Shown here: in pieces, positions 38,390-48,232 of the stretch
Numbering within the stretch: position 1 is the first letter of the stretch
How the letters are laid out: each line of letters begins with the position of its first letter
Source: Termitomyces sp. T153
Taxonomy: Eukaryota > Basidiomycota > Agaricomycetes > Agaricales > Lyophyllaceae
Length of the DNA stretch: 64,000 nucleotides
Direction of reading: 5' to 3'
NCBI GenBank assembly: GCA_018296165.2
Contig: JACKQL020000004.1
Span: 992,001-1,056,000 of the forward strand
Made by a program: the position numbers and the translations under genes
The notes under the pieces: generated by a model
What the model was told of the DNA's origin: nothing
Database searches by the model: none
The model's input: the letters and a program-made list of their open reading frames with translations, nothing else

Positions 38390-41085
38390 ACCTGCAATAA
38401 TCACCAAAAATTTGCTCTCATAATCAGAATCAACCAGTTTGTTATTGTTGATGAGGTTAATTTCATGATTGACCTCATGTTATAGAGGAAGCTCTTTCTT
38501 CACTCTGTTAACAATGTCTATATAGCCAAGGAATATCCTCTTTATAAGTCATGTGTCCTTTTGCTTTCCCTGCCTCTAGGAAGATTCTCTTACTAACTTT
38601 GTTTTTCCACCAATCTGCAGCTTTGGTCCAAATTGCTCATGTAAGGCATGTATCCTTACTTCACTGTCATCTGGAATGATGAGTCATATTGTCCATGACC
38701 AAGTAGCTCTCATTGCTCTTAGTGACTCTCCATTGCAACTAGTCTCTGTTACTATGGAAATCTCCTCAGTAGCCTGGCAATACACTTCACTCTGTGACAT
38801 GCACATATGACCCTCCCAAGCTGCATTGAAGCCACTACCTCATTTCATTCCAGTGGCATTTGTAGATTAAATGCCCAGTCAAAAGCTGGGGGTGACACTG
38901 GCCTATCCCTAAGTAACTGCATCATCAATCTAGCTTGCATTAACAAGCATTCTTCTTCTTCATTAGTGACAAGGTCTTTGACCTTGACTTTTGAAGAAGT
39001 GGGCTGACATTCCATACTATCAGCTCCACTTCTCCCACCATCCAATAATGGGTGGATCTTGGCTTCTTTTGAGGGCTTGTCCTCAACCCTAACTCCCTTT
39101 TTTGACTTTGATCTCTTTGGCATTGATGGTTTTGGCAATTTCTTTGACTCCTCATGGGCTTTCCCATGTATCCTCCCCCTTTTCAGGGTATCTTCATACT
39201 CTTCCTCAGAAAGCAACAATGACAGGCAATCCTGTAGTCAGCTGTCCATAGCTTGCACTTCCTTCACAACATCCTCTACTGTGGGTTTAGCTTGTCCACA
39301 ATAGAGTCACTTTTTGGCTTGTCTGTGCTGTTTTCCTGATGCCTGATACTGACCCAGTCATCCATCTGTATCCTTGAGTGCTACCCTCACTGTGGGGTAG
39401 CCTACCCATTTACAATGATCTGATTGCCCTCAAAGTCTAGGACCACCCTATGTAGGGCATGTCCACAATTATATCATACTGGTCAAAGTTTACTATATCA
39501 ACATACTCCTTGGACCTCTGTCAGGTTCTGCTGACTACAGGGGCTCAGCTACACTGGGCAAATCTTTACTAGGTGGACATGGTGTCCTGCACTGATAACT
39601 TGGCATTTGGGGAGGGTCTAGACTTTGGAGACTTATGAGGATAAGTGAAGGGAAGTGATCTGAACAAGTCTGGGGTGGTCTGGAGAAGTCTAGGACAAGT
39701 TGCAGGGAGAGGGTCAGACTTGATGGGGCATCAGGTACAAGTCCAGAAGTGAGTATTGGATGTGTGGGGTAAGTGGAGGCTACACAAAGTGATGGGAGTG
39801 GAGCTGGAGCTTGATGGGGGATCAATGGATGCTGGTGGGTTTTGGGGCCAAGCAAATAGCAAGGTCTGGAGTTGGTTTAAGGAATGTTTGAAGTTTGTAA
39901 TTGTAAGTGCAGAGTTTGTAAAGGCATTAAGGTTGAAATGACTTGAACATGATAAAGGAAATGGAGTCAAATGAGATGAGATCAAGACAAGAACAAAAAT
40001 AGATTCAAGCAGAGATACAAAATGATAACAAGACAATAATGGAAATGAAGATGAGACAAGACCAAGAGACTGAGATAAGACCAGGAGACTGAGAGAAAGG
40101 GAAACATAACACAGAACACAAAACATGAGACAGAAACAATCAGAAACACATCAGGTAAGGCAATAGGTAATATCAAGACTAGAGTATGAGGTGCTACTCT
40201 ACAACTTATATACTGACTACTGGAGAGCTCCAGGGAACAGCAGGTGTAGTGGCAGGGCTTGTTGGAGCTGTGCAGAGTTGATGGGTGTTGGTTGTGATCA
40301 AGGGACAGGCTGCAGTGATATTCTGATGGGATCAGTTGGGGATGCAGGCTGTTCTGGGGTCATCATGATACTCTGGGGTTGGTTGGTCAAACCAGGAAGA
40401 TGAGTTGGTGATATATGCCAGAGTCAGGAACAGTGGGGGAGGGTCCCAGGGGCTCAGGAGAGTCAAGGGAAGCATTGACAGCTGTGGAGAAGGTGCCAGA
40501 GTTAGCCAGGGGGCTATTGGGGTTTGTCAAAGAAGTGCCAGAGTTATCCAGAGTAGGCATTGCAGGTTGACAAAGGTCAGAGAAGATTGAGGGGACATTG
40601 GGGGTAACTCTGGGGGAGTGAGTGGGTTGGAGACAATGTTTGGGGGTTCAGGGAGTGGGTCATGACAACCTCATTCCAAGAACTCCCAGCTCAACATACA
40701 TGCCAAATTGCACTATCATGCAGCTGCCTGAAGTTCCCAACTGCAATGTCAATGGCTCAACTAGTTGTTGCATGCAAACATCATGCACTTGAAAAAATTA
40801 TGAGGTAACCCCCATGATTATAATCCCTGAATTTCACAAGGTCTAGGGCTTGTGGCCATTTATATCCACATATGTAGCAAGGCACCCCTTGTCCTCATGC
40901 TTTACTTTCAGTTGGTTCAATGGTTTGGACACTATGTTCAATGTTACCTTATGCACTTTCATGGGAAAAGCTCAAATAGGCCTATCAAACTTACTGGCCA
41001 GATAATTCATCAGAGCTATCATGTGCTCTGAGTCACTGTCCCAAGTGTAGTAGTCATTGTCAAACAAGAGCATTGTGCAGGAGAA
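38390..41085 (-). pseudogene. Decayed Ty3/gypsy retrotransposon (gag C-terminus, aspartic protease, start of RT), split by a solo LTR
   Basis: Read on the minus strand from 41085 downward: NDYYTWDSDSEHMIALM, NQLKVKHEDKGCLATYVDIN, a broken protease active site reading TL-stop-NSG where the family has DSG, then (after jumping the solo LTR at 39519-40667) SKEYVDIVNFDQYDIIV (the conserved protease core), LSEEEYEDTLKRGRIHGKAH, and further down ELPL..HEVNHEINLIN, the conserved lead-in to gypsy RT. The frame is closed by many stops and shifts, and changes are mainly TG/CA where CG would be expected. Outside the inserted LTR, CpG is almost absent. The protease frame continues exactly across the solo LTR and across the big LTR element, with more gag-like sequence at 47135-47260. 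Confidence 0.82.
39519..40667 (+). mobile_element. Solo LTR, CpG-free, relative of the 41-47 kb element
   Basis: 1,149 bp starting TGTCAGGTTC and ending GTCATGACA, flanked on both sides by the 5-bp target duplication ACCTC (39514-39518 and 40668-40672). It aligns along its length with the LTRs at 41086 and 45989, but wherever those have CG it has TG or CA. I find no CG dinucleotide in it at all. It contains two units of the internal 19-bp repeat. No internal domain or second LTR is attached, so it is the product of LTR-LTR recombination. Confidence 0.9.
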
Positions 41086-42205
41086 TGTCAGGGTCCGCTG
41101 ACCTCGGGGGCGCAGCTGCACTGGGCGAGTCCTTACTAGGCGGGCGTGATTCCCCTGCATTGGTGACCGGACACTTAAAGACATTCTGGGTCCTGGTGGT
41201 TTGCACGGGTAATTGGGGAGATGTGATCCAGACAGATCCGGGAAGGTCCGGAGAGGTAGGATTGTGGGGAAATGAGACGGTCTTGGCGGGGTTCAGGCAG
41301 AAGGCCGTACGGGAGATTTGCGGAAGCAAGGGAGTAGGTGGCTGTGTGATCAATGGGGGCGGAGCCGGGGTTTGATGGGAGATCATTTGGAGTTGATGGA
41401 GTTCGGGACCGAGCGAAGAGTGAAGTTCGGACCTGGTAAGGGGTGTCGGGGTTCGTAATTATAATCGCGGAGTTCGTGAGGTCGTTAGGGTTGATGAAGA
41501 ATTGGGCACAAGGGTCAGACGACGTCACCGAGACGGCATCGGACAAGACAATATGGAACAAGAGTAGATTCGAGTGGAGGTACGAAACGATAACGAGAAC
41601 GATAACGAAAAGGGGACGAGACAAGACCGGGAGACTGAGATAAGACCGGGAGACTGAGATAAGACCGGGAGACTGAGATAAGACCGGGAAACTGAGAGTA
41701 AGGAGAAAGAGATACGAAAACGAACACGAAACACAAAGAGGAAACAATCAGACCATAGGTAACGTTAAGCAATATCAAGACTGGAGTACGAAGAGCTACT
41801 CGATGACTTATATACTGACTACCGGAGGACTTCGGGGTACATCGGCTGTGGCGAGTGGGCGGGTGTCAGTTGTGATCGAAGATCGTGCCGCGCTGATACG
41901 TTGATGGGATCGCGGGTTGTTCCGAGGTTGTCGTGATATTCCGGAATAGGTCGGAGGAAGCAGGGTGTTGAGTTAATGATGGGTGGGCGAAGATCAGGAA
42001 TAGCGGGGGTGGTTCTCGGGGTTTGGGAAGCCCGGGGTAAGTGTCAGTGGCTGCGGGGCAGGCACCGAAGTTGGCCAGGGGGCCGTCGGAGTTAGCCGAA
42101 GTAGGCGTGGGCATGGGCGGAAGTTCGGCGGAGCGTTGGGGGTCCTTTTGGGGGTTCGGGGGTTTGATGGACGATGTGCGGGGTTTTGGGGAACGGGTCG
42201 TGACA
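41086..42205 (+). repeat. 5' LTR of the 6-kb element
   Basis: 1,120 bp, TGTCAGGGTC..GGTCGTGACA, CpG-rich. It has a TATA-like TTATATACTGAC near 41810, likely the promoter for a plus-strand transcript, and four units of a 19-bp repeat (AGACCGGGAGACTGAGATA) at 41624-41697. It differs from the right LTR by about a dozen transitions and three indels, indicating recent insertion. Confidence 0.9.
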
Positions 42206-42415
42206 TCACCCCCCTTTCAGCGTCGAGACCCTTCGAGACACGGGGCAGGACGGGGATCGGCGGGGCGTGGGAGTCGAAGCCGAGCAATATTGATCAATCC
42301 GCAGCGAGTGATAGCGGCGTGGGAGGCGAAGTCGAAGCGCGGCCGCCGTTTCGTCAGGGTCCTCCTCACTCAATTTAAAGCTTTGGCCGTGCCCCGGGGT
42401 TTCCCAAATTTCGTC

Positions 42416-43546
42416 ATGTCTTCCCCCAGCGTTCCAGTGGTTTCTCCCGCCGATTTAGACGAGGTGGTGGTGTATGACAGTGGGGGTGAGGAGTTCGAGC
42501 GTCGGCGCCGGGGTAGCGTTAGGGACCGGAGTCGTAAGTGTTGTCGAATTTTCCTTTCGGGATGGTTAACGGGGTTCCGGTAGAGTCGTCCGTAGTAGTA
42601 GTGGTGGACTTTCCGGGGGTTCCGAAGCGGACCAAGTTTCGTCCCGCGGTGCCAAAGGGGAAGGGGGCGTCTTCGGTGGTGGTTCGGGGAAAGCGTCGAG
42701 CTTCCCCACCCTCGGGGGCGGGACCCAGCAAGAGGCCGCGTGGGCGCGAGTTGTCGGCGGGGCCTCCCGAGTCTTCCCTCTTTTCCCCTGTCCCTGGCGT
42801 TCCCTCGGAGCGGTCGTCGAGTCCCTCCGCACCGATTCCTTCAATCACGGAGGTCTTCCTTCGCAAGCAGGTGGAGGCCTTGACGACGTCGTTGGCAGTA
42901 CGGGAGGGGGAGCTCCGCCGGGCGAGGGAGGATCGTGACGCGGCGCGGACGGAGAAGGAAGCGATGGAGCGGGAGAGGAATACTTCGGTGCGCGTGGCGA
43001 CGGAGCGGGCGCTAGAGGTGCGGGGTTTGCGGGAGCGTCTGGCGCAGGTGGAGGGGCAACCCGCGGGGGAAGCGGAGGGGCGGGGACGAGTTCCGGAGGG
43101 GGATGCGTTGTGGGCGGAGCTGGAGGCGGCGAGGCGGAGGGAGGATTGGTTGGCCAACGAGGCCGCCTCGGGTCGCGCGGGGATTCTTCGTGAGTTGTCT
43201 CCCGTTCCTCCGTTCGTTATTGACGGTTCATTTTCGGAGTTTAGGCTGGGTGCGGGAGCATCGGGTCCTCTTGGACGGTGCCTCCGCGGCGTTCGCGTCG
43301 ATTCAGGACGGGTTGACGCAGGGGTCCGCGGTCCAGCCTCCGGAGTTGCAGCAGGGAATGGCGCGGTTGGAGAGGTTGCTGGCGGGGCATCGGCGACGCA
43401 ATGCGGTGGCCCCGGGGTCGTGGTGGGAGGTGGCGGCCGATGCGGGGGAGGCATTGCCGGGGTTGGCGGAGATCCTAGCGGTGGTGCGGGCCCAGATGGA
43501 GGTCGACCTGGGGGTTGGGTTTCCGGGAGGTTCGGGGAGGGAGTGA
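42416..43546 (+). CDS. Intron-containing coiled-coil ORF inside the LTR element (gag-like position, unknown function)
   Basis: Start MSSPSVPVVSPADLDEVVVY at 42416. Exons 42416-42533, 42584-43189 and 43245-43546 total 1,026 nt (341 residues plus stop) and stay in frame only if introns 42534-42583 (GTAAGT..TAG, 50 nt) and 43190-43244 (GTGAGT..TAG, 55 nt) are removed; both fit phase 1. An acidic start leads to basic/Pro/Ser-rich segments (KRTKFRPAVPKGKG, KRPRGREL), then a long charged coiled coil (FLRKQVEALTTSLAVREGEL, RAREDRDAARTEKEAMERER) and a helical C-terminus (WVREHRVLLDGASAAFASIQ, PPELQQGMARLERLLAGHRR). There is no zinc knuckle, protease or polymerase motif. Position and coiled coil suggest a structural gag-like role, unproven. 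I do not recognise a named family. Confidence 0.65.
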
Positions 43547-45988
43547 GATGGGTGTGGGCCTCGTTTCTTGTCGCTCTTGGACTTGCTGCCTTCCCGCCTA
43601 TTGTATATATGATTTTTTGTACGCGAACATGTCACTTCTTGGTCCCTGGGCGTGTGAAGTGAGATTTTCAGTTTTGTCTGAGGGCAAAGTAAGCGAAACA
43701 CGCAGGGGTGTGAGAGGGAGTGGAATCCCTAGTGAGTTCAGAGGCGGGGGTTACGCCCGCTAGTGCCGTCTGCGCTGGCTAGTCCCGGGGTTTGTCGGGA
43801 CGGGGCGGGGCATCGCAGGAGGGCTCCCGGGGTCTGTCGGGGTTGGTGGGAGTTCTCCGGTGGGGTCCCCGGCATTTCGGGCGGTGTCGTTGAGTTCGTT
43901 TCTTGGAAATTTTCGACTGGGGGTGTAGGGGACGTGCGTCGTTTTGGTAGTAGAGGGTGGCCTTTGAATTTTGTACGGCGCCCAACGGGTTCGGGGCTTT
44001 GGTTGTCTTGGCGGTGTGGTGGGCGGGGGGTAATGGGGGTCTTCCCATGGTCTAGCCCTTACGTCGGTATTGGTGGTGAAGGCGGGCGGGCCCTTTTTTA
44101 TTGGCGGGGTTGGGTGAGGCGGGGTTCGTCTTCGCAGTATAGTTGGTCCGGGTCGGGGTCGTGTTCCGGAGTGCTGCGTCTGTGGGCGGGCCTGCTTCGG
44201 GTGGCGCTTTGGTGTGCTCCGGAGTGTCAATGACCGAGGGGGTAGGATGCGGGGTGATCAGTCCCAACCAGTTCCTTCGGGTCCGGGGCCCAATTTGGGG
44301 TTCCGGGTCATCTACGTGATATTGCTCTCCTGACCAAAGGTAAGCCCGCGGCGGACAAAGGGGGTCTTACGTATTTCCGATACTTCCTCAAGTTCGGAGG
44401 TTCGGGGGTCGGTGGTCCCTTCATCGGGAAGAAGTGGGTGGTCCCGGAGTCGACTCAAGGGTCACTCGGTGGGGGTTTGTTGGTTGTTCATGGTTGTTGG
44501 GGCGGCGGGAAGGTCGGTCGCGGGAGGGCACTGGAGTGGGGCCCCCCGGGGGATGCGGCAGGGTCGGATTTACTCTTCATTCGTGTTCCGGAGCGGTCCG
44601 GAGATTGTGCAAGTGCAGGGGTGATAGTGGGGGAGGCACTGCCAGCTTGTCTGGAGGCCCCGGTGATGTGGTCCCTGTTTGGGCGGACATATTCCGGTGT
44701 AGGGGCGGGGTTCGGAGTGGGTGGTGATTTCTGTTGCGGAGTTGGGCTACCAGGGCATCGTTGTCAAGCCGGCGCTGTGAGTCCTCTTGGTCAGATGTCG
44801 GGGTCGGAGCGGAGGCCCTGGAGTCGTGTCGCCAGGGTCCGGAGCTGGATTGATGGGTTCGGAGGGGTCTGGGTGGGACTGTTTCGGGCTGGCGCGGGGT
44901 CGTTTTGGGTCGTCGAGCCAGATGGGGGAGGTCTTTTGAGGATATGGGAGCGCGTGCCCTTGGGGTTGTCGGGTCGCTTAAATGGCCGATCGTTGTTTTC
45001 TGGATGATGGTGGGGCTTCTCCCTCCCTTATATGAACATGTCAGCGAATTTAGAGCACTTAGGGAACTACTTCGTATAGGGTCCTTTTTCCCTATAGTTA
45101 GTTCGGGGTGGCCCCTATGCTGGGGATTCCTTCGTGGGAGGTGGCGTAGTCTGGTGGCGGAGTGTAAGCTCGGGGATGTTTTGGTCCTGTTCCGGGGTTG
45201 TCAGGGTCGGATCGGGGAAGTCGGGGCCCCTTCATTTGTTGGGCGGAGGTGACGGCCGATCGATCGAGGTCCGGAAGCAGGTCACGGGGTTGGAGCATAG
45301 CCTAGGTCTGAGGTTCTTGTCCTGTGGTGGATTCGAGCTTGATTTTGATGGTTTCGGGGTTAGTTGTCGGAGGGTTTATTTCCTTGGAGGGGGTCGATAA
45401 TAGGGTTTGGTGATGTTGTTGGTGATTAGTCGCGTTCGTCGGTCTGCGGGGTTGCTGGGGGGCCGGTGGATCCACAGGCGGGCTTCGGGGAAGCGCGTTC
45501 TCAGTGGTTTCCTTGTAGCTGGCGATCCTCGCGCTGTGGGTGACTGTTCCATGGCAGGTTGGCATTATTGTGGGTCGGAGGGCTGGCGCGGTGCCGGAGA
45601 CCTTGTTACTCATTCGATCGGATGGTCGCCAGGCCTTAGGATGTTATTCTTTGGGTGATGTCGGGGTCGACTTTGTGCGAGAGAGCGGAGTTGGCGGGGA
45701 GTGTAGGGGTGGGGTGGAAGATGATTTGACGGTTTGCGCGAGGGGTTGGGAGTTGGGTGTGAGTTGGGGAAGGTGTCCGTGGGGGGAGCCGTTGTATGAA
45801 AGTAACTGGAGCAGAGGGGACGTTTGGTGTCGGATCCACGACTCAATGTGCCTCGGCAAATTGGGCAGGGCCGTATGAATCGTAAGGGTTCCCCGGCGCG
45901 GGTAGACCATAGACATCGGAGTTATTGGATTGTGTGTGCGGAGATAATGCGGGCATCACGGACGGGGTAAGGTCGGGTCTTGATATTA
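43547..45988 (+). other. G-rich non-coding part of the LTR element
   Basis: 2.4 kb between the coiled-coil ORF and the right LTR. ORFs up to 189 codons exist in several frames (for example 44438-45007), but they overlap in conflicting frames and are rich in Gly, Trp and Val, as expected from G-rich DNA. I find no domain. It may carry RNA packaging or structural signals. Confidence 0.55.
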
Positions 45989-47134
45989 TGTCAGGGTCCG
46001 CTGACCTCGGGGGCGCAGCTGCACTGGGCGAGTCCTTACTAGGCGGGCGTGATTCCCCTGCATTGGTGACCGGACACTTAAAGACATTCTGGGTCCTGGT
46101 GGTTTGCACGGGTAATTGGGGAGATGTGATCCAGACAGATCCGGGAAGGTCCGGAGAGGTAGGATTGTGGGGAAATGAGACGGTCTTGGCGGGGTTCAGG
46201 CAGAAGGCCGTACGGGAGATTTGCGGAAGCAAGGGAGTAGGTGGCTGTGTGATCAATGGGGGCGGAGCCGGGGTTTGATGGGAGATCATTTGGAGTTGAT
46301 GGAGTCCGGGACCGAGCGAAGAGTGAGGTTCGGACCTGGTAAGGAGTGTCGGGGTTTGTAATTATAATCGCGGAGTTCGTGAGGTCGTTAGGGTTGATGA
46401 AGAATTGGGCACAAGGGTCAGACGACGTCACCGAGACGGCGTCGGACGAGACAATATGGAACAAGAGTAGATTCGAGTGGAGGTACGAAACGATAACGAG
46501 AACAATAACGAAAAGGGGACGAGACAAGACCGGGAGACTGAGATAAGACCGGGAGACTGAGACAAGACCGGGAAACTGAGAGTAAGGAGAAAGAGACACG
46601 AAAACGAACACGAAACACAAAAAGGAAGCAATCAGACCATAGGTAACGTTAAGCAATATCAAGACTGGAGTACGAAGAGCTACTCGATGACTTATATACT
46701 GACTACCGGAGGACTTCGGGGTACGTCGGCTGTGGCGGCGGGGCTTGGCGGGGCTTGACGGAGTGGGCGGGTGTCGGTTGTGATCGAAGATCGTGCCGCG
46801 CTGATACGTTGATGGGATCGCGGGTTGTTCCGAGGTTGTCGTGATATTCCGGAATAGGTCGGAGGAAGCAGGGTGTTGAGTTAATGATGGGTGGGCGAAG
46901 ATCAGGAATAGCGGGGGTGGTTCTCGGGGTTTGGGAAGCCCAGGGTAAGTGTCAGTGGCTGCGGGGCAGGCACCGAAGTTGGCCAGGGGGCCGTCGGAGT
47001 TAGCCGGGGAGGTGTCGGAGTTAGCCGAAGTAGGCGTGGGCATGGGCGGAAGTTCGGCGGAGCGTTGGGGGTCCTTTTGGGGGTTCGGGGGTTTGATGGA
47101 CGATGTGCGGGGTTTTGGGGAACGGGTCGTGACA
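45989..47134 (+). repeat. 3' LTR of the 6-kb element
   Basis: 1,146 bp, same ends as the left LTR, followed by the GAGAA duplication. It has three units of the 19-bp repeat (46527-46581), an extra GC-rich 24-26 bp near 46738 and an extra 21-bp duplication near 47005 relative to the left LTR. Confidence 0.9.
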
Positions 47135-47260
47135 GAGAAGTAGCTTTCATAATGGTGGTTGAAGGTCAAGATGTGGTTCAACCAACTTGAACCACTCCCA
47201 AATATACCCAAACAGGGTCACATAACTCTGTTGATATTCCCACATGCAACTTACTCTTTA
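47135..47260 (-). pseudogene. Right-hand fragment of the decayed Ty3/gypsy element
   Basis: The minus strand reads LGIFGSGSSWLNHILTFNHH then YESYFS, in frame with SCTMLLFDNDYY at 41085 once the LTR element and one copy of the target duplication are removed. It represents gag-region sequence upstream of the protease. Confidence 0.72.
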
Positions 47261-47292
47261 TTTCTGACTAAAATAGGGATAAATCTGCAAAG

Positions 47293-47514
47293 TTGAAGAT
47301 GCTCAAAAAACTGTCCCAATGAGTGAATATTTTAAAATGGCCATTACTCCATCAGTTTTGATTTAAATTACATAAGCTAAGATGCAATTTGTAGCTGCGA
47401 TGCCATAGTATTTTACATGATTCAACCAAAATTTTAGATACCTTTAATTCTTCATGCCAATGTCATCTTTCAAAAAGTATAAAACATTGGGACAGTTTTT
47501 TGAGCCACTGTATA
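47293..47514. mobile_element. Small inverted-repeat (MITE-like) element
   Basis: A perfect 21-bp inverted repeat (GCTCAAAAAACTGTCCCAATG at 47302-47322 and its complement at 47485-47505) encloses about 160 bp of AT-rich non-coding DNA. Outside the right repeat the sequence reads TATACAGTG inward, resembling Tc1/mariner-type ends with a TA target; the left outer end has decayed. Confidence 0.75.
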
Positions 47515-47539
47515 TGTTTAGTGGATAGAAGGGCTCTGC

Positions 47540-48165
47540 TGCAGATGATTCTGTATTCCATGATGCATGAACTACTGATCTTCCAGTTTCAGCTGGAAAA
47601 TATTATTTGGCTGATGCTGGATTTGGTGCATGTGATGCTCTTCTGGTTCCATATTGAGGTGTGAGGTATCATCTTGCAGAATAGAGTAAAGAAAATGGCA
47701 GGTATGCCATATTGAGCACAATATTGTGGTCTTATCTTTGAACTCTTTGACAGATCACAGAATTAAAAGGAGCTTTATAATCTGTATCATGCATCAGCAC
47801 ACAACATGATGAGTGTATATTTGGAGTACTGAAGGAATGGTCCATCATCCTGACATGACCTCTTGAGTGTGACATGAATGTCCAGGCCCAAATCCCTCCA
47901 GCACTGGCAGCAATACAGAATTTTATTTTTGATCATGATTCAAAAGAGGTTATCAATCTTCCTGATCTCCTGGATCCTGTACCTGGCTCTTTACCACCTA
48001 CATATCATATCTTTGGATCACTGGCTTGAGGGCCTGCAAATGCAATTGAAAAGTCTTGTGAATCTGCACTTCAAGGTCAGATTGCTCAAGATATGTGGAA
48101 TAGCTATCAGGCAATTGTAGCAGAGCAAGAAGATCTAGCAGTTGAATGATGTATTGGAATATATA
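47540..48165 (+). pseudogene. Decayed PIF/Harbinger transposase (DDE_Tnp_4 type), 3' half
   Basis: Scattered frames read PVSAGKYYLADAGFGACDAL (second catalytic Asp region), LLVPY.GVRYHLAE, IFGVLKEWSIIL (the E-region ErxFGvlKxrf.il), then NVQAQIPPALAAIQNFIFDH and LPDLLDPVPGSLPPTYHIFG. The order matches the C-terminal half of fungal Harbinger transposases. Stops and shifts interrupt it and CpG is nearly absent. The N-terminal half is missing, cut at the small inverted-repeat element. Confidence 0.8.
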
Positions 48166-48232
48166 AATCTAATCAATTGTCTACTCATGAGATGCACAAT
48201 CATTCTCTTTTTCCAACTTTTTCCAACTTACA

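Larger units (their letters stand above)
41086..47134 (+). mobile_element. Complete LTR retroelement without reverse transcriptase (non-autonomous), 6.05 kb
   Basis: Two LTRs (1,120 and 1,146 bp) with TG..CA ends bracket a 3.78-kb internal region. A 5-bp target duplication GAGAA lies at 41081-41085 and 47135-47139. The insertion interrupts the old gypsy reading frame (..NHHYESYF / SCTMLLFDNDYY..). The internal region encodes one spliced coiled-coil protein and no protease, RT, RNase H or integrase that I can find. No clear tRNA primer site follows the left LTR (TCACCCCCCTTTC) and no purine tract precedes the right LTR. It resembles LARD-type elements, which rely on proteins from an autonomous relative. 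The plus strand is strongly G-rich and C-poor. Confidence 0.88.

Noticed and set aside
41624..41697. Direct repeats considered as a CRISPR-like array
   Set aside because: Units of 19 bp are contiguous with no spacers, in a eukaryotic LTR; it is a simple tandem repeat.
42519..43454. 311-codon minus ORF opposite the coiled-coil ORF
   Set aside because: A Pro/Ala/Ser/Arg-rich shadow caused by the strand bias; the plus-strand spliced frame has structure (coiled coil) and consistent intron phases.
44438..45007. 189-codon plus ORF in the LTR element as a second protein
   Set aside because: Gly/Val/Trp-rich composition expected from G-rich DNA and overlapping open frames in other phases; no motif.
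46078..47211. 377-codon minus-strand ORF across the right LTR
   Set aside because: It runs antisense through the LTR, its composition follows the G-rich/C-poor bias, and its first residues belong to the old gypsy remnant. It is a fusion created by insertion.
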